Shown piece after piece: positions 41,351 through 54,532 of a stretch of DNA of 64,000 bases; the first letter of the stretch is position 1; every line of letters begins with the position of its first letter. A program made the translations under genes and the position numbers. The DNA comes from Atrina japonica. Lineage: Eukaryota > Mollusca > Bivalvia > Pterioida > Pinnidae. The stretch spans positions 596,501 to 660,500 of the forward strand of contig BROG01000342.1 in the NCBI GenBank assembly GCA_030159075.1, written 5' to 3'. The notes under the pieces were generated by a model. It did not search any database, had not been told where the DNA came from, and saw nothing but the letters and a program-made list of their open reading frames with translations.

Positions 41351-41756
41351 TTTTATCTTTTATTTGCAATATTAAAACGACTGTAATTATATCAAACCAT
41401 TAATTAATATGTCACCCGTGTCATTGTGATATCACATATAAAATATAAAAGTGGAGGCCAAGATATTAAAACAGGTAATGAATTCATGTGGTCTGCGACA
41501 TAGCACATCTGTAAATTAACCGGATCACACCATTAGGTACGAAATAACATGCATAAATCTGATAATAAGAAGAAAGAAAATAGAAAACAAAGTATGCCAC
41601 CCAGGTAGCATATATGTATGACTTCCTTGACTTGAAAAATAATTGATAAAAGATCAAACAAACGCACAGATAAAGAATGACAAACGCAATTATAAAATGA
41701 CGGAATTTCTAATATTTTAAACTACGATGAACTATAAAAGAATAAGAATGAGTACG

Positions 41757-41968
41757 GACCTCCGTGGTCGAGTGGTTGGGACATCACTCTTTGAATCATG
41801 AAGTCTCTCACTTCTGGTCAAATCGGTTTCTAAGCTGATTTTTTGTGAGAAAGTTTGTCAGTTTATTTGCGGAATTCCGGTGTTCTCTGCCCAGGGACAT
41901 CGTCACCGGGTTCTTTTTACCATTCGTAGAAACTGGTCGCCTCCATAAAACTGAGAAATTGTTCAGTT
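41757..41968 (+). mobile_element. SINE family A copy
   Basis: GGACCTCCGTGGTCGAGTGG, CATGAAGTCTCTCACTTCTG and TTTTGTGAGAAAGTTTGTCA; the B box is eroded. Confidence 0.8.
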
Positions 41969-42599
41969 AGCGTAAAAGACTACTAGCATTCATAATTCGA
42001 AATGCAAACAAAATTCTACTTGAGCAATAAAACTGACCACCACCTTTTAATTGAAAAAAAAGTTTATCGTGTTGTAAACACCATAGACGATGTCGTGCTT
42101 TCGATGTTTTTTTTTTCTGGTACCGATTCTGCTATTGCGTTGTAACGACAGTATGGGGGAATGGTGGTGAGAAGAAGAGTAGAATCGCTGCGTGTGTGTC
42201 GCTCTGAGCCATCTAGCGATCTGGTCCGTAAAGTAGCGAGTGTCAGTGTACGTTGAATATGGACCACGGTTGCAATCGGGTTCAGTTTCAACGTTGAATA
42301 TGGAGCTTGAAATGGATCGTGCTGTTGCAAAATTATAGCCCCAGGAGTCAATTCTCAAAGGTCTGTTGAAAATTGGCCGTTTAACACAAACTTGACTCGA
42401 CTTGAACTAAAATTCACAAACTAGTTTCTTTGAAAAAGTACTGGAGCAATAATACAAAAGTTTTCATGTGTACAGAGATGTTCGAGAAGAAAATAACAGT
42501 TTACAGTGATTGTGCTCGGAGTGTTATTTTTCAGAGTGTAAAAAAATAACAATCAAAAATAACGTTTTTTAAATTGGCAAATCCTTTTGTTTCAATACC

Positions 42600-42990
42600 A
42601 AAATGTAATAAATATTATAAACATAATACATAATTATAATGCTCAGAATGATATTTTCGGTCAGTTAGACTTCATTAGCTTAGCTCCAAATAAGAACAGA
42701 TTTTCGAAAGGGAGAGTGGTATCGTAAAAGACCAAATCCATCAAAGACTAACCACTGTAAAACGATGACTATCTACTTTAGTATAAGATTATCAGCTTTT
42801 ACCGAAATACCAGGTACGTAGCTTAAGTATACCCTCGGGGACTCAAACGGTCCACCAGCAGTGGCAACGACCTAGTGCTTATAAATATTATAAACATAAC
42901 ACCACACCAAAGTTATAATGCTCAAGACGATCGTTTATGTCAAAAAGACTTCATCAGCTGAGCTCATGACCTAATTACGTAGTATACAAA
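42600..42990 (-). repeat. Interspersed repeat family G, inverted near-full copy
   Basis: CCGAAATACCAGGTACGTAG, TACCCTCGGGGACTCAAACG, GTCCACCAGCAGTGGCAACG and CATCAGCTGAGCTCATGA are the reverse complement of 37560-37960. Confidence 0.8.
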
Positions 42991-43745
42991 GTCGGATGTC
43001 CAATATTTTGCCCAAAAGATTCATTGCTTTCTTTGCTCTGAACAATTCTTCACGTTTATGCTATGTTTTAAACATTCCTCTAACCGCTTGTTTGGTTCGG
43101 CGAGTGCATTATGTAATAAATTGATTCTATGGAAATTAACACTGCAATGAACATTGCGAATACGTCAGCCAGGGCGACAGAAACAATCTAAAATCCATGT
43201 TAATTGCATTCATGTTATTAATCTGTTTTGCTTTCGTCTGTATATTAAATTCCCTTAATAGTGATGTGTCAATTATTGCATGTATAACAAATTCGATCAG
43301 TACTTTTTGGTAATTTCGGCTGATATGTTCCACTGACATACTAAAAATGTATTTAATTAACTAAATTTGTGAACAAATAACATAAATAAAATCAGAGTAC
43401 AGGGAGACTGGCTTACAAATACGCAAACCAAACAATATTATTGCATATTTTGGCACTATTTCATGAAAATTTCTGACAAATAATTGGTCCATTGGAATGA
43501 CTTGGTGCTTGATATTGGCATTTTGCCACCTACGTACACATCAATATTAATTCAAAACTGAGTAAAAAACAGAATACTGCATTCAATGTCCAATGTAAGT
43601 TAATGGTCAACCAGTTGTTTTCCGGTGTTGTTTTCCAATTTCAAATTGTAAACAATGACCTAGGATTTCGGTTTGAACGGTGTTCATTCAACACAAACTA
43701 AATAAACTGCAGAATACCTCCTGTGGTCATTGTAGTTAATCTATC

Positions 43746-44347
43746 AAAAAGAGACATTATCTGTTTCGATTTTCTCTGCTTTTACCACTTGTACTTGATG
43801 TAGAATAACAAATAAGAGTTATACACTGGCATACAAATCTTTTGTGAAAAAAGGGTTAGGTCCAGTGTGGTATGCATATAAAATAGTAAGGTTAAATTAT
43901 TTAATTGTCAAACTGGATTTTTCAAGCAATTTTTCACAAGATATATAGGAATTAAAGACACTTTATGTCTGTGTATACTATATATCTCCTTTGTTATTGT
44001 ATATCAATCTAAGTAGTAAGATAGCCGGCCTGGCTCAGTCGGTAGCGCGCTCGACGCTTGGTCGTGAGTTCGAGTTCAGCCGGCAGCAGGTTGGTTTCCT
44101 GTCTGTCGGATGAGACAGTAAAAGCTGTGGTCCCGTGTCACAGTAATTGTCGGCACGTTAAAGAACCCTCACTGCTCAATGGCCGTAAGTGCCGAGCATA
44201 GGCCAAAATTTGAAGCCCTTCAACGGGATTTGCTGACGTCTCCATATGAGTGAAATATTCTTGAGTGGGACGTTAAACAAAAATAAAACAAACAAACAAA
44301 AAGTAGTAAGAAATATTGAAAAAGAAAATACAGGCAATGTCCCTTTA
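43746..44347 (+). mobile_element. MITE family D copy interrupted by a SINE B
   Basis: Left part AAAAGAGACATTATCTG, GGTTAGGTCCAGTGTGGTAT; right part CAGGCAATGTCCCTTTACA. A SINE B with an 11-bp target duplication sits inside, so this MITE is older than that SINE. Confidence 0.8.
44022..44300 (+). mobile_element. SINE family B, full length with target duplication
   Basis: GCCGGCCTGGCTCAGTCGG, GAGTTCGAGTTCAGCCGGC, GGCCGTAAGTGCCGAGCATA and GGGACGTTAAACAAAAATAA. AAGTAGTAAGA occurs on both sides (44011-44021 and 44301-44311). Confidence 0.93.
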
Positions 44348-44352
44348 CAACC

Positions 44353-45327
44353 CCTGCAATATTTGCAGTGTACCTATCAAATAACGATGTTGAATGTTAA
44401 TGCAAAACTCTGTTCAATAAATTTTTGGCGCGACATATTCCTTCTATATTGCAGCACGTGGTACTTTAACATACGAATTCACGATATCCAACCGATTTTT
44501 TTGTATCGGACAGACCATTTGAAAATCAACTAACTATGATCAAGTTTCTTTTTGATTTATGTTATATATACAATGTACATATGTTCAACATGTATTATCC
44601 TAGGTGCATCTATAGATGCCTGCTATTGTGGACATTGTGCTCTTAAAGTGGTATATAGGAAATAAATTTCTTTTATTATAATGATCACATTACTCAAGTC
44701 GACGAAAAACGAAAGAGCAGAATGAACCCCTGCTGTCATCAATATATAAATATATATATTTGTAAATTAATAGACATGACAAACTATGTGCTACATAATG
44801 GTTCTTTTATTGATGTTTTTATTTAATATTCTCTTTGTATTATTCCGATTTAATGGGATCGGGAATATCGCATTGTCAGTCATCTTGTTGTTCAGTTCCA
44901 ATATTTGTATAATATTTTATGTGTAACTCGAACCCGACTGAAACATTTTTTTACTTTGGGCAGAAAAATGAATATGAAAAATGGTGAAATGAATCACATA
45001 TTAAGTGAATATAGATGTGGATTATTGTAAGTTGATCTTCAAGCATGTGAGATGATAATTTGGTGGCAGTGGTTTAGGGTAAAAATAGATGAATGTGAAG
45101 AATAGATAATTAAAATTTCAAAAATGAAGAATTTTAGTTTGTGTATGCTACAAACCTGCAAAGCATGCCTTCCGATAGGGGTTTTATTAAGCGAAAAGAG
45201 CAAGGAAACCAACATACTAAATACACAAGACTGTAGAACCAGAAAATTTCGTTACGGTTTTGATTTTTTCATTTACCAATGAAATTAAAATCATAATAAT
45301 TGTATTAAATGCACATCTTCATTACAG
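44353..45327. other. No gene seen
   Basis: AT-rich non-coding DNA before the candidate exon at 45328. Confidence 0.4.
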
Positions 45328-45504
45328 TACTGTGTGTTCATTATAGTTATCAATGTCCCCAATGTTATATTTACTGGAGATCCGGGTACAGCGGCACATT
45401 GGCAAGAGTACATTGAAAAAATTCAGAGGTCACGCGATGAATTAATAAGTTTTATTGCTGTCATGGTTAGGCAAACAATAAATGGACAGTATATTTTATT
45501 TTAA
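45328..45504 (+). CDS. Candidate third, possibly last, exon of an unrecognised gene
   Basis: The acceptor CATCTTCATTACAG is followed in phase 0 by YCVFIIVINVPNVIFTGDPG, TAAHWQEYIEKIQRSRDELI and SFIAVMVRQTINGQYILF, then TAA. Phase 0 matches the end of the micro-exon at 35571. The start is hydrophobic (possible membrane segment), then polar and helical. A weak donor (ATG|GTTAGG) near 45471 could instead continue splicing. I do not recognise the protein. Confidence 0.35.
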   Translation, partial: YCVFIIVINVPNVIFTGDPGTAAHWQEYIEKIQRSRDELISFIAVMVRQTINGQYILF

Positions 45505-45837
45505 CGTTTTGCCGCAAGAAATTTTGCGATTCTACAATTTTATTTTCTTACTCTCCCTTCTTTCAATTGGATTTTTGTCTTTCTTGCTCTCTTTACAGAG
45601 AAATCGATATTCAATGTGTTATTCAAATCAAAAGCAGAATAAACGGAATAAGTGACATGACGTGTATTTATAATCAAATTGACTCCGTTTTTCTCCCAGT
45701 ATAATGACACAAAATTCCACCGTCAGTTGTAATTAAAATACATGTATCTTTAATTGAAAGGAGCAGTTATGCTACATCTGTTTCATGTGATCATTGATTT
45801 AAAGACGTCTTTAGTATATTGCATTACGTCGATCATC

Positions 45838-45960
45838 TAATGTTGACAACGGCTTATTCCCCACGTATTCCATTTGAATATGACTGTGGATGTGACCTGT
45901 CAACGGGAGATGTTCACTCCTCCATGACACCTGATCCCACCTCTGTAATTCCATGTGATG
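45838..45960 (+). repeat. Interspersed repeat family F, shortened
   Basis: AACGGGAGATGTTCACTCC and TGACACCTGATCCCACCTCT. Confidence 0.65.
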
Positions 45961-46094
45961 TTTATATCTTAATGAAGCATTATTGTTAATTGGATGTACA
46001 TGTTTTAGTAATTATTGCTAGATGTCGTTTATATTCATCAACACGTAATGACATTTATATTCATCAACACTTAATCACATTTGATTTCAGTGCC

Positions 46095-46340
46095 AGCTAA
46101 TTATTTTCCACTAAAGTAATAATATAAGTAATATAAGTAATATACTATTTAAATTCTGACCTTCTCAAAGTCTAGTATATTCATTTTACAGTGGGTTAAA
46201 TTGATATTTCGGCCGTATATGATACCACAGTTTCCTTCGGAAAAATACATCTATATTAAATTCGAGCTCATTTGAGGAAGTCTTACTTACAGAAACGATC
46301 GCCTTGAGCATTTCTTTTGGATTCTCTGTGTAATAATTCT
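46095..46340 (+). repeat. Interspersed repeat family G, 3' part
   Basis: TGCCAGCTAATTATTTTCC, CGGCCGTATATGATACCACA and CAGAAACGATCGCCTTGAGC. Confidence 0.6.
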
Positions 46341-46687
46341 GATATCGTTAGCAATATTGATAGTGAAGCTGACGTCTCTTAAATTGAAAGAAGGTTTTTA
46401 GATACCAATATGATTGCAAAAGTGAAACTCGAATATGTAAAAAGATAAATGAATAATATAGTGCAATTATTGTTGACAGCAAAATTTGAAGCTTGGATTC
46501 AGGCCACATGTCCATTACATAAAATAGTCGGTGACCGACCCTTAAGTGCATGACCAAAATTATATTTCAAATCTACCAAGGACTTTAAGATAATTCCCAT
46601 GGCCATCATGCTTTTTACTGCTATGAGGTAACATGTATATACAAGTCAGGGCTTTTTTTGACTAAATTATTTCTATATGTCCAAACG

Positions 46688-46942
46688 GGGTGGGGGTGGG
46701 GGGCTCCATGACTGAGTAGTTAGGTCATAGCGCCTTAAACAATAGATTTTCTCAATACTGTTCCGCACAGGTTCGAGTCCCAAAAACCTAGGTATATCTT
46801 GTGAGGAATTTTGCCAGGTTACTTGCGTAAGGCCGGTGGTCCCTTCCAGCGTATATTGTAACTAGGTCCTGTCCTCACCACTAACACGTGCTACCACCAT
46901 GTGACTGATAAAATCTGTTGAGGGTGTCAAGAAACAACATAC
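46688..46942 (+). mobile_element. SINE family A copy
   Basis: GGGGCTCCATGACTGAGTAG, the B box AGGTTCGAGTCCC, then GTAAGGCCGGTGGTCCCTTC and TACCACCATGTGACTGATAA. Confidence 0.75.
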
Positions 46943-47094
46943 AATTAAAAGAATTGAAACTAAACTAGACATTGTAACTGATATGTGGATATTAACATAG
47001 GACAGAGTATAGTCTTTATGTTTGTGTCTATGGTGATCATATTAAGCAATGTAAAGTCCTCCTCTTAGGAATGTTAGGTACTATTCTGGAGAAC

Positions 47095-47340
47095 AACCGT
47101 ACACAGTGAATCCCTTTCGCCAATCAGCTCTAGAAGTATGATGACTTTTCACCCAGCTTGACCTTTACACCAAACTCAAGAGATTTCAATGTAACATTTG
47201 TGACGGGTGTTTCGTGACAAAAGATAACGTTAACTGCTTCCGGACACCTGCTCCCATACCGTTTGGGATTTGCAATTTTTCCTCGATCATGTTTAGACTA
47301 TTTGTATATCCATCCAATATGTGGACTTTTATTTCTAATA
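47095..47340 (+). repeat. Dispersed repeat, family L
   Basis: Shares GTAACATTTGTGACGGGTGT and GGGATTTGCAATTTTTC with 62855-63085. Confidence 0.6.
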
Positions 47341-47384
47341 CACATTGGTACTTTACTTTACTTTTTACTTTACGACGAACATAA

Positions 47385-47560
47385 GAAGTAAGTTACACAT
47401 TGTCACAGATGTAAGTTACACATTGTCACAGATGTAAGTTACACATTGTCACAGATTTAAGTTACACATTGTCACAGATGTAAGTTACACGTTGTCAGAG
47501 AAGTAAGTTACACATTGTCACAGATGTAAGTTACACATTGTCAGAGATGCAAGTTACACA
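47385..47560. repeat. 23-bp minisatellite, about 8 units
   Basis: Unit GTAAGTTACACATTGTCACAG plus AT. Each unit contains a donor-like GTAAGT. Confidence 0.9.
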
Positions 47561-47571
47561 AGTTTCCTTTA

Positions 47572-47762
47572 TAGAACTGCAACTCTTGATCAAAATGATA
47601 AAAAATCAAGTTACAAGACAGTTACGAAGACCATTATGTGGAGGAGCTCCGATTACACATAATGCAATTCTGCAATCGATGTACTTCCGTTCCGTGATAC
47701 TTATTGGCGGTGCAATAGACAATGCATTGGTGCGGGTCTTTGATCCTGACAACAGTGTTTGA
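47572..47762 (+). CDS. Candidate terminal exon, unrecognised
   Basis: The acceptor AGTTTCCTTTATAG precedes a frame entered in phase 1: LQLLIKMIKNQVTRQLRRPL, CGGAPITHNAILQSMYFRSV and ILIGGAIDNALVRVFDPDNS, V, TGA at 47760-47762. An AATAAA lies about 105 bp downstream, near 47868. The phase does not match the end of the exon at 45328, so a further exon or a different gene would be needed. No known domain is recognised. Confidence 0.35.
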
Positions 47763-48055
47763 TATGTAAGTGTTCCTTATTATAAATGATTAATGACAGG
47801 AAATTGGGAAATCTGACAGACGTAAAAATATATAAATTCTCCAATTTTTCATCGGAAATGGAATATAAATAAAGGACATACATTTCTTGACGTATAAGGA
47901 TATCGCTTTTACATACAAATAAATATTTTGAATGATGTCCTTGATTTCAAATTCTACATACATTATCAGCTTTCAATCTTACAAGATAAATGTTCATGGT
48001 ACGAATTAATATCCTAGCAGGTCTTTCGTTGATGTTAGACTATGAAAAATTACTT

Positions 48056-48057
<2 letters not shown>

Positions 48058-48138
<81 letters not shown>
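48058..48138. repeat. (TC)n microsatellite
   Basis: About 80 bp of CT dinucleotides. Confidence 0.97.
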
Positions 48139-48141
<3 letters not shown>

Positions 48142-48519
48142 ATCTACCTATATATTCTACTTTACACGTACGTGAATGGCATACCTAATAAGAATTCGCT
48201 TTTATCTCAACCGATAAAACTAAGTATTAGTGTTATCATCGACACTTTGTTTGATGTATGTGATGTACATAAAACATAAAGTAGAACCTTCCGATAAGGT
48301 ATTAATGATGTTTTATTCTTTTCGTCTTGACGGCCAGACTACATGTATCGGTGTAATTCAATGCTTCACATATTCCATTCATTTGTAAGGAAAATGTGTA
48401 TCTGATACAAAACTTGATAAAAAACAATGAAAATTTTGAAATATGCAGATGCATTGTGATTATTGCTATTTCGTTAAAATATCGATCTAACATATATCAA
48501 TCAGACCACAGGTGTTAAG
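48139..48519. other. No gene seen
   Basis: AT-rich non-coding DNA. Confidence 0.4.
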
Positions 48520-48775
48520 TCCAATTTATAGTCGTGGAGGACTATAGGTTTGCGTTCCGTCCGTCCGTCTCTCTGTCCGTCCGTCTGACCTAAAAGTATG
48601 ACACACAGTTCTGGAAAAACTATCAATGTTACCTCTATGTAACTTGTACAATACACACCAGCATAGTTTGGAGATTATGCACATTATTCACAAACCAGTG
48701 ATACAAGTGTCCTGCTTATTATTATCTCTGCTTTTTATTGATGGATTTTGTTGAAATCTAGTATAGAATATACAT

Positions 48776-48873
<98 letters not shown>

Positions 48874-49140
48874 TTTTGGAACAGATTGGAAAACAAGATG
48901 ACCGACTGGCGGCCATTTTAAATTTTGACAATGAAAGTTTGTTTCTGCTATTTCTCAGAATGTACTGAAGGGATCTTTTTGAAATTTGACATATGGGTTC
49001 CCCTTGGGGTCTAGTTGTGCATAGTCCATTTTGGGACCTATCGGTAAATGTTTCGACAGGCGGCCATTTTGATTTCGGAGGATACTGGTTTAGCAAAACA
49101 GTGATGCAGTGTGCTGCTTATTAGTCCCATACCGGTGATA
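48520..49140 (+). repeat. Dispersed repeat, family I, split by a CA/TA microsatellite
   Basis: GGACTATAGGTTTGCGTTC and CCGTCCGTCTGACC at the left, GGCGGCCATTTTAAATTTTG and GGCGGCCATTTTGATTTCGG at the right, and a (CA)n(TA)n run at 48776-48869 between. A related 5' phrase recurs at 49930-50000. Non-coding. Confidence 0.6.
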
Positions 49141-49144
49141 CCGA

Positions 49145-49415
49145 GATAAATACCAAACATGACATTTGCTTCCACAAGCACCAAAATTGACATTTGCTTC
49201 CACAAGCACCAAACAATGACATTTGCTTCCACAAGCACCAAACATGACATTTGCTTCCACAAACACCAAACATGACATTTGCTCCCACAAGCACCAAACA
49301 TGACATTTGCTTCCACAAACACCAAACATGACATTTGCTCCCACAAGCACCAAACATGACATTTGCTTCCACAAACACCAAACATGACATTTGCTTCCAC
49401 AAACACCAAACATGG
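49145..49415. repeat. 28-bp minisatellite, about 9-10 units
   Basis: Unit ATGACATTTGCTTCCACAAA plus CACCAAAC, with two main variants (TTCC/TCCC and AAACACC/AAGCACC) that alternate. The overlapping open frames on the minus strand are repeat artefacts. Confidence 0.9.
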
Positions 49416-50824
<1,409 letters not shown>

Positions 50825-50899
50825 AACGAAAAAGGCATGTTACAAAATCACGAATCAACTCAAAACATACAATTTACAAAAAAAAGTTGATAATGAAAC

Positions 50900-53085
50900 A
50901 CGACCTACACAGAAACAGAACCGCGCAAATTATTCCAACAATGGATACAGGGACGGTTTTAGAAAGCTAAACAATCTGCAAAGTAATATGTGCTATTGTG
51001 CTAGAAAAATGGGATCACTTATTTCGGAAAAAAGTTAATGAACATTTTTTAGGCGGAGGAAACCCAAGCCGCGGAAAGAGATCCCCACAACACCAATCAA
51101 TAAGAAACATGTAGACCCAAAGTTTATCAACTTTTCAAATAAACAATTATATGATTTTGAAATTCAACTTTTGTCCAAAGGATTGAAATATACACCAACA
51201 CCTACCAGCCATCAACAACAATCGTGTAAATTCATAAAACAATACAGTCGTAGATTACGACTAGCAGAATATTTTCGTAATACAGAGAATAATGTAAATG
51301 CTTCATGTACAAGAGAGCAAAGAGATTTTGTCAGAAATAAATCAAATTTCAATCCAAACAAAGGGCAAAACCCCCGTATTGGATGCTGTTTGTGAAATTC
51401 TCCAACATTTACCAATAAACTCTACCAAAAGTAGACAGGTAAGACATAATTTGTCAAAAAAGGGAAGAAAAAGCTCTTAAAACATTGCCATACGATGGAA
51501 TTGTAGTAATCAAAGAACCTGACAAAGGCGGAGCTATTGTTGTTATGGGCTCAGATTTCTACGAGTTAAGAATATTACATATGATTTCAAACACGGGATT
51601 TTATACCGAAATAACCAAACCCAAGACAAAAATATTATGCAAAAATTAGCAAACTGTTACTTATTCATCCGTCAACATTGTTAGAGGACCCGAAGTCTTA
51701 GCAACCTTTTGGATATAATTTTAAAACCACTCTGTTATAATGTTAAAAGTTACGCTCGCGACGACTTAGACGGTTTACAACATCTACCGGATCAGGTGGA
51801 TACAAACGCTAAACTGATGACCTAAGATGTAGTTAATCTATACACCAATGTAACCAGTTCTCTTGGACTTGGTGCTTTGGATTTGCAGAATACAGAAATG
51901 AAATTGACAAACGATTTACTAGAAGCAACAGAATTAGTTTTAAAAAATAACATTTAACGGCAAATATTTTCATCAAGTAAAAGGTACAGCCATGGGAACC
52001 AAAATGGCCCCTACATACGCCACACTTACCCTTGGGTGACATCTAGAAGAAATGTTATATACTAGAGTCAGTGAACAGTTTAATACAGAATATAATGAAT
52101 ATTAAAAAAATAATTAGAAAAGATATCTGGATGACTGCTTTATCATATGGAATAAAGATGAATCGGATCTAAATGTTTGAAAGAATAACCTAAATGAACT
52201 AGACCCTAATAGGCGCTAAGAAAATAACAGAATTGTTACAAATATAGTTTACAAAAGCCCTGATACACATCAATATTTACACTTTGGATCTTTCCACCCC
52301 AGACACATCAAAAGAGTCATGCCATATAAGCTCTCAAGGAGAATAGGTACTAAAGTGAGCAAGGAGGTATCCAGGAACCAATGTCTTAATAAATTAAAAT
52401 TATTCCTGATTGACCTATTACTATCCTTTTAATTCAATAAATGGTGACATCCAGAAAGCAAGGGAAGTAGACAGAAATCACTTGATAAATCCAATAGCTA
52501 GGAAGAACGACGAAACTAAAATATTACCACTCGTTACAACATATAACGTAAAGAACCAGAATATAACCCCCTTCGTCCGTAACCTAAACGAAACTCTTAA
52601 AATAAAAGAAAAGATGTACTCTCTTCTCCACGAATTCAAATTCATTAACAGCAAAAGACTTAAGAAGAAAACTGTGTCAATACAAATTCCGAAACTTTAC
52701 AACGAAGTCTGTGACTTAATGGAAAGACCCGCATTGTGGTACCTGTCCGTTTTTTACGGAAATGTTTTTTTTATCAATGCTAACATGTCATGTGAATAAA
52801 AAAATATTATTTATGGTATAACAGGCGGGGGATGTAACCAATTCTATATCGTTGAAATGGGGACTACAGTGCGCGCCAGAGTACTGGTACACCAACAGCA
52901 CATTCAGGTCCCGGAATATCGTAAAATTAGACTGAATGAGCATATTGATATATGCGGCCACGGAAACTTTAAAATAGTTCTTTTTATAAACTATACACGA
53001 ACAATGTAATAAGCAAGACGAGAAAAAGAAAAGCATTTCATACAAGTATTCATACCAACACTTAACAGATTGGTATGAATTTATG
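50900..53085 (+). pseudogene. Penelope-like element, RT plus GIY-YIG endonuclease, degraded
   Basis: Read on the + strand across frames, the landmarks in order are FEIQLLSKGLKYTPTP (about 51160-51205), YSRRLRLAEYF, VVIKEPDKGGAIVVMGSDFY (near 51510-51560), VVNLYTNV, YFHQVKGTAMGTKMAPTYAT (near 51960-52025) and LDDCFI-like (near 52125). Then come HIKRVMPYKLSRRI and a 129-codon frame ending in a stop (52410-52799). A second block, FYIVEMGTTVRARVLVHQQH and RKIRLNEHIDICGHGNFKI (about 52830-52975), is a GIY-YIG domain, ending near KEKHFIQVFIPTLNRL (about 53025-53075). Many stops and shifts show it is inactive. The domain order is that of PLEs. Confidence 0.88.
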
Positions 53086-53378
53086 TTTACTCTAATACAA
53101 AGTGCTATTATCTGAGTTTCACTGTCATTATCTAGATGAGTTTAATTGAAGAAACACATAAATCTTAATTAAAGTCCGAATAGTTCTACTGGAGATGTTT
53201 AAGATAATTATATGTGACAATTGCTACATGCTTGACCACAATTAAATCTGATAACATTTGATTTACTTCATTTTACTTCATTTAACAGCGTTATTCTTAT
53301 GTTGTGTTACAAAACGTCTGAAGATTCGTTTGAATGAAAGTGGTAACGTTTTACTTTGTGTTGTCTTTTTTATTTTTA

Positions 53379-53379
<1 letters not shown>

Positions 53380-53451
<72 letters not shown>
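53380..53451. repeat. (TA)n microsatellite
   Basis: Pure TA, about 70 bp. Confidence 0.97.
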
Positions 53452-53453
<2 letters not shown>

Positions 53454-54106
53454 GTTTACATTATTTTCCAAATAAAATCGACTAGATTTTAGTTTGTTTT
53501 TTTCTGTTTATATGTTTTACCTTTAAATAATTAATGATAATCTGGAACAGACGGGTTAAACATGGTCCACATCACACTGATGTACTGGTATGACAAAATG
53601 CTTGACAAGGCATAATTTCGCTATGAAATCAAAACACTAATTTTAGAATATACTACTTTGGGCAACTACTATTGATTCATAAAAGATATATTTTCAGAAA
53701 TAATTAAATGCTCGATTGCTTTATTCGAACACGATTTCCCATCGTCAAATAATAAGTTTTCATCAATTAAAACTGCAAATTAATGTTACAGAAGAAGAAA
53801 AGATAAACCCTTTCATTGTAAATGTTGGATAAACTCGAACAATGGTTAATCTTCTTTCGCTGCAATAAAAATAATTTCATCTACTTAAATCCTAATATGC
53901 GTCATGTTAAAAATGAGTTTCCTAAATACTTCAGCACACACACATCGAAGCTTTGATAATAAAACAAACATTATACTTATATATAAAAAAGTGATAATTA
54001 TGTCTTCATTGGAGAGAAGTTCGTGCACAGACAATTACCCGCCACTGTGCATGGATCAATTTTCATAGAAGAATCCAATTGCGATTAAGTGTATTACATA
54101 TGGATT
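53452..54106. other. No gene seen
   Basis: AT-rich non-coding DNA. Confidence 0.4.
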
Positions 54107-54382
54107 AGGGCCTTGCGTGGCCGAGACGTTAGAGCACTGCGATTTAATCCTTCCATCCCTAGGTATGTAAATGGTATGTTCCATTCTATTGTTAGACAAG
54201 TCTATTATGACATGTAGGGTATAAAGAGTTAATGCATAAAAAATCTCAGGTCAACGTGGGTGTGGGTACCGCTGGAACTTAAGTTGATTTTGTTGGGCGG
54301 GTAAACAGTTTACTTGCGGAAGGCCGGTGATCTCTTCCCAGCTACATTATAACGGGGTTCCCTCCCCTCCTCCTCCTCCTCC

Positions 54383-54416
<34 letters not shown>

Positions 54417-54481
54417 GCAATAAACTGACCTTTTCTATATAACTAAAACAATTGAGTGGCGGAAAACACCAATAAAGCAAC
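54107..54481 (+). mobile_element. SINE family A copy interrupted by a MITE E and carrying an AAC repeat
   Basis: Head GGGCCTTGCGTGGCCGAGAC; the MITE occupies 54144-54232; the body resumes with TTACTTGCGGAAGGCCGGTG. A (CTC)n(AAC)n run at 54363-54420 lies where CTCCTCCACCA normally stands. Confidence 0.8.
54144..54232. mobile_element. 89-bp MITE, family E, inside a SINE A
   Basis: TTAATCCTTCCATCCCT at the left and AGGGTATAAAGAGTTAA at the right, with GTTAGACAAGTCTATTATGA inside. Its ends replace SINE sequence between the tRNA-like head and the body. Confidence 0.7.
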
Positions 54482-54532
54482 CAAAAACATGGATTATGAA
54501 AATTAGGTAAAATTGATTCATTTGTTAGTAAA

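Noticed and set aside
42047..42358. Two overlapping frames of about 100 codons on the minus strand in a more GC-balanced stretch
   Set aside because: Both frames are open at once, neither has a known motif, and no splice partner was found. Composition makes it worth a database check, but there is no support here.
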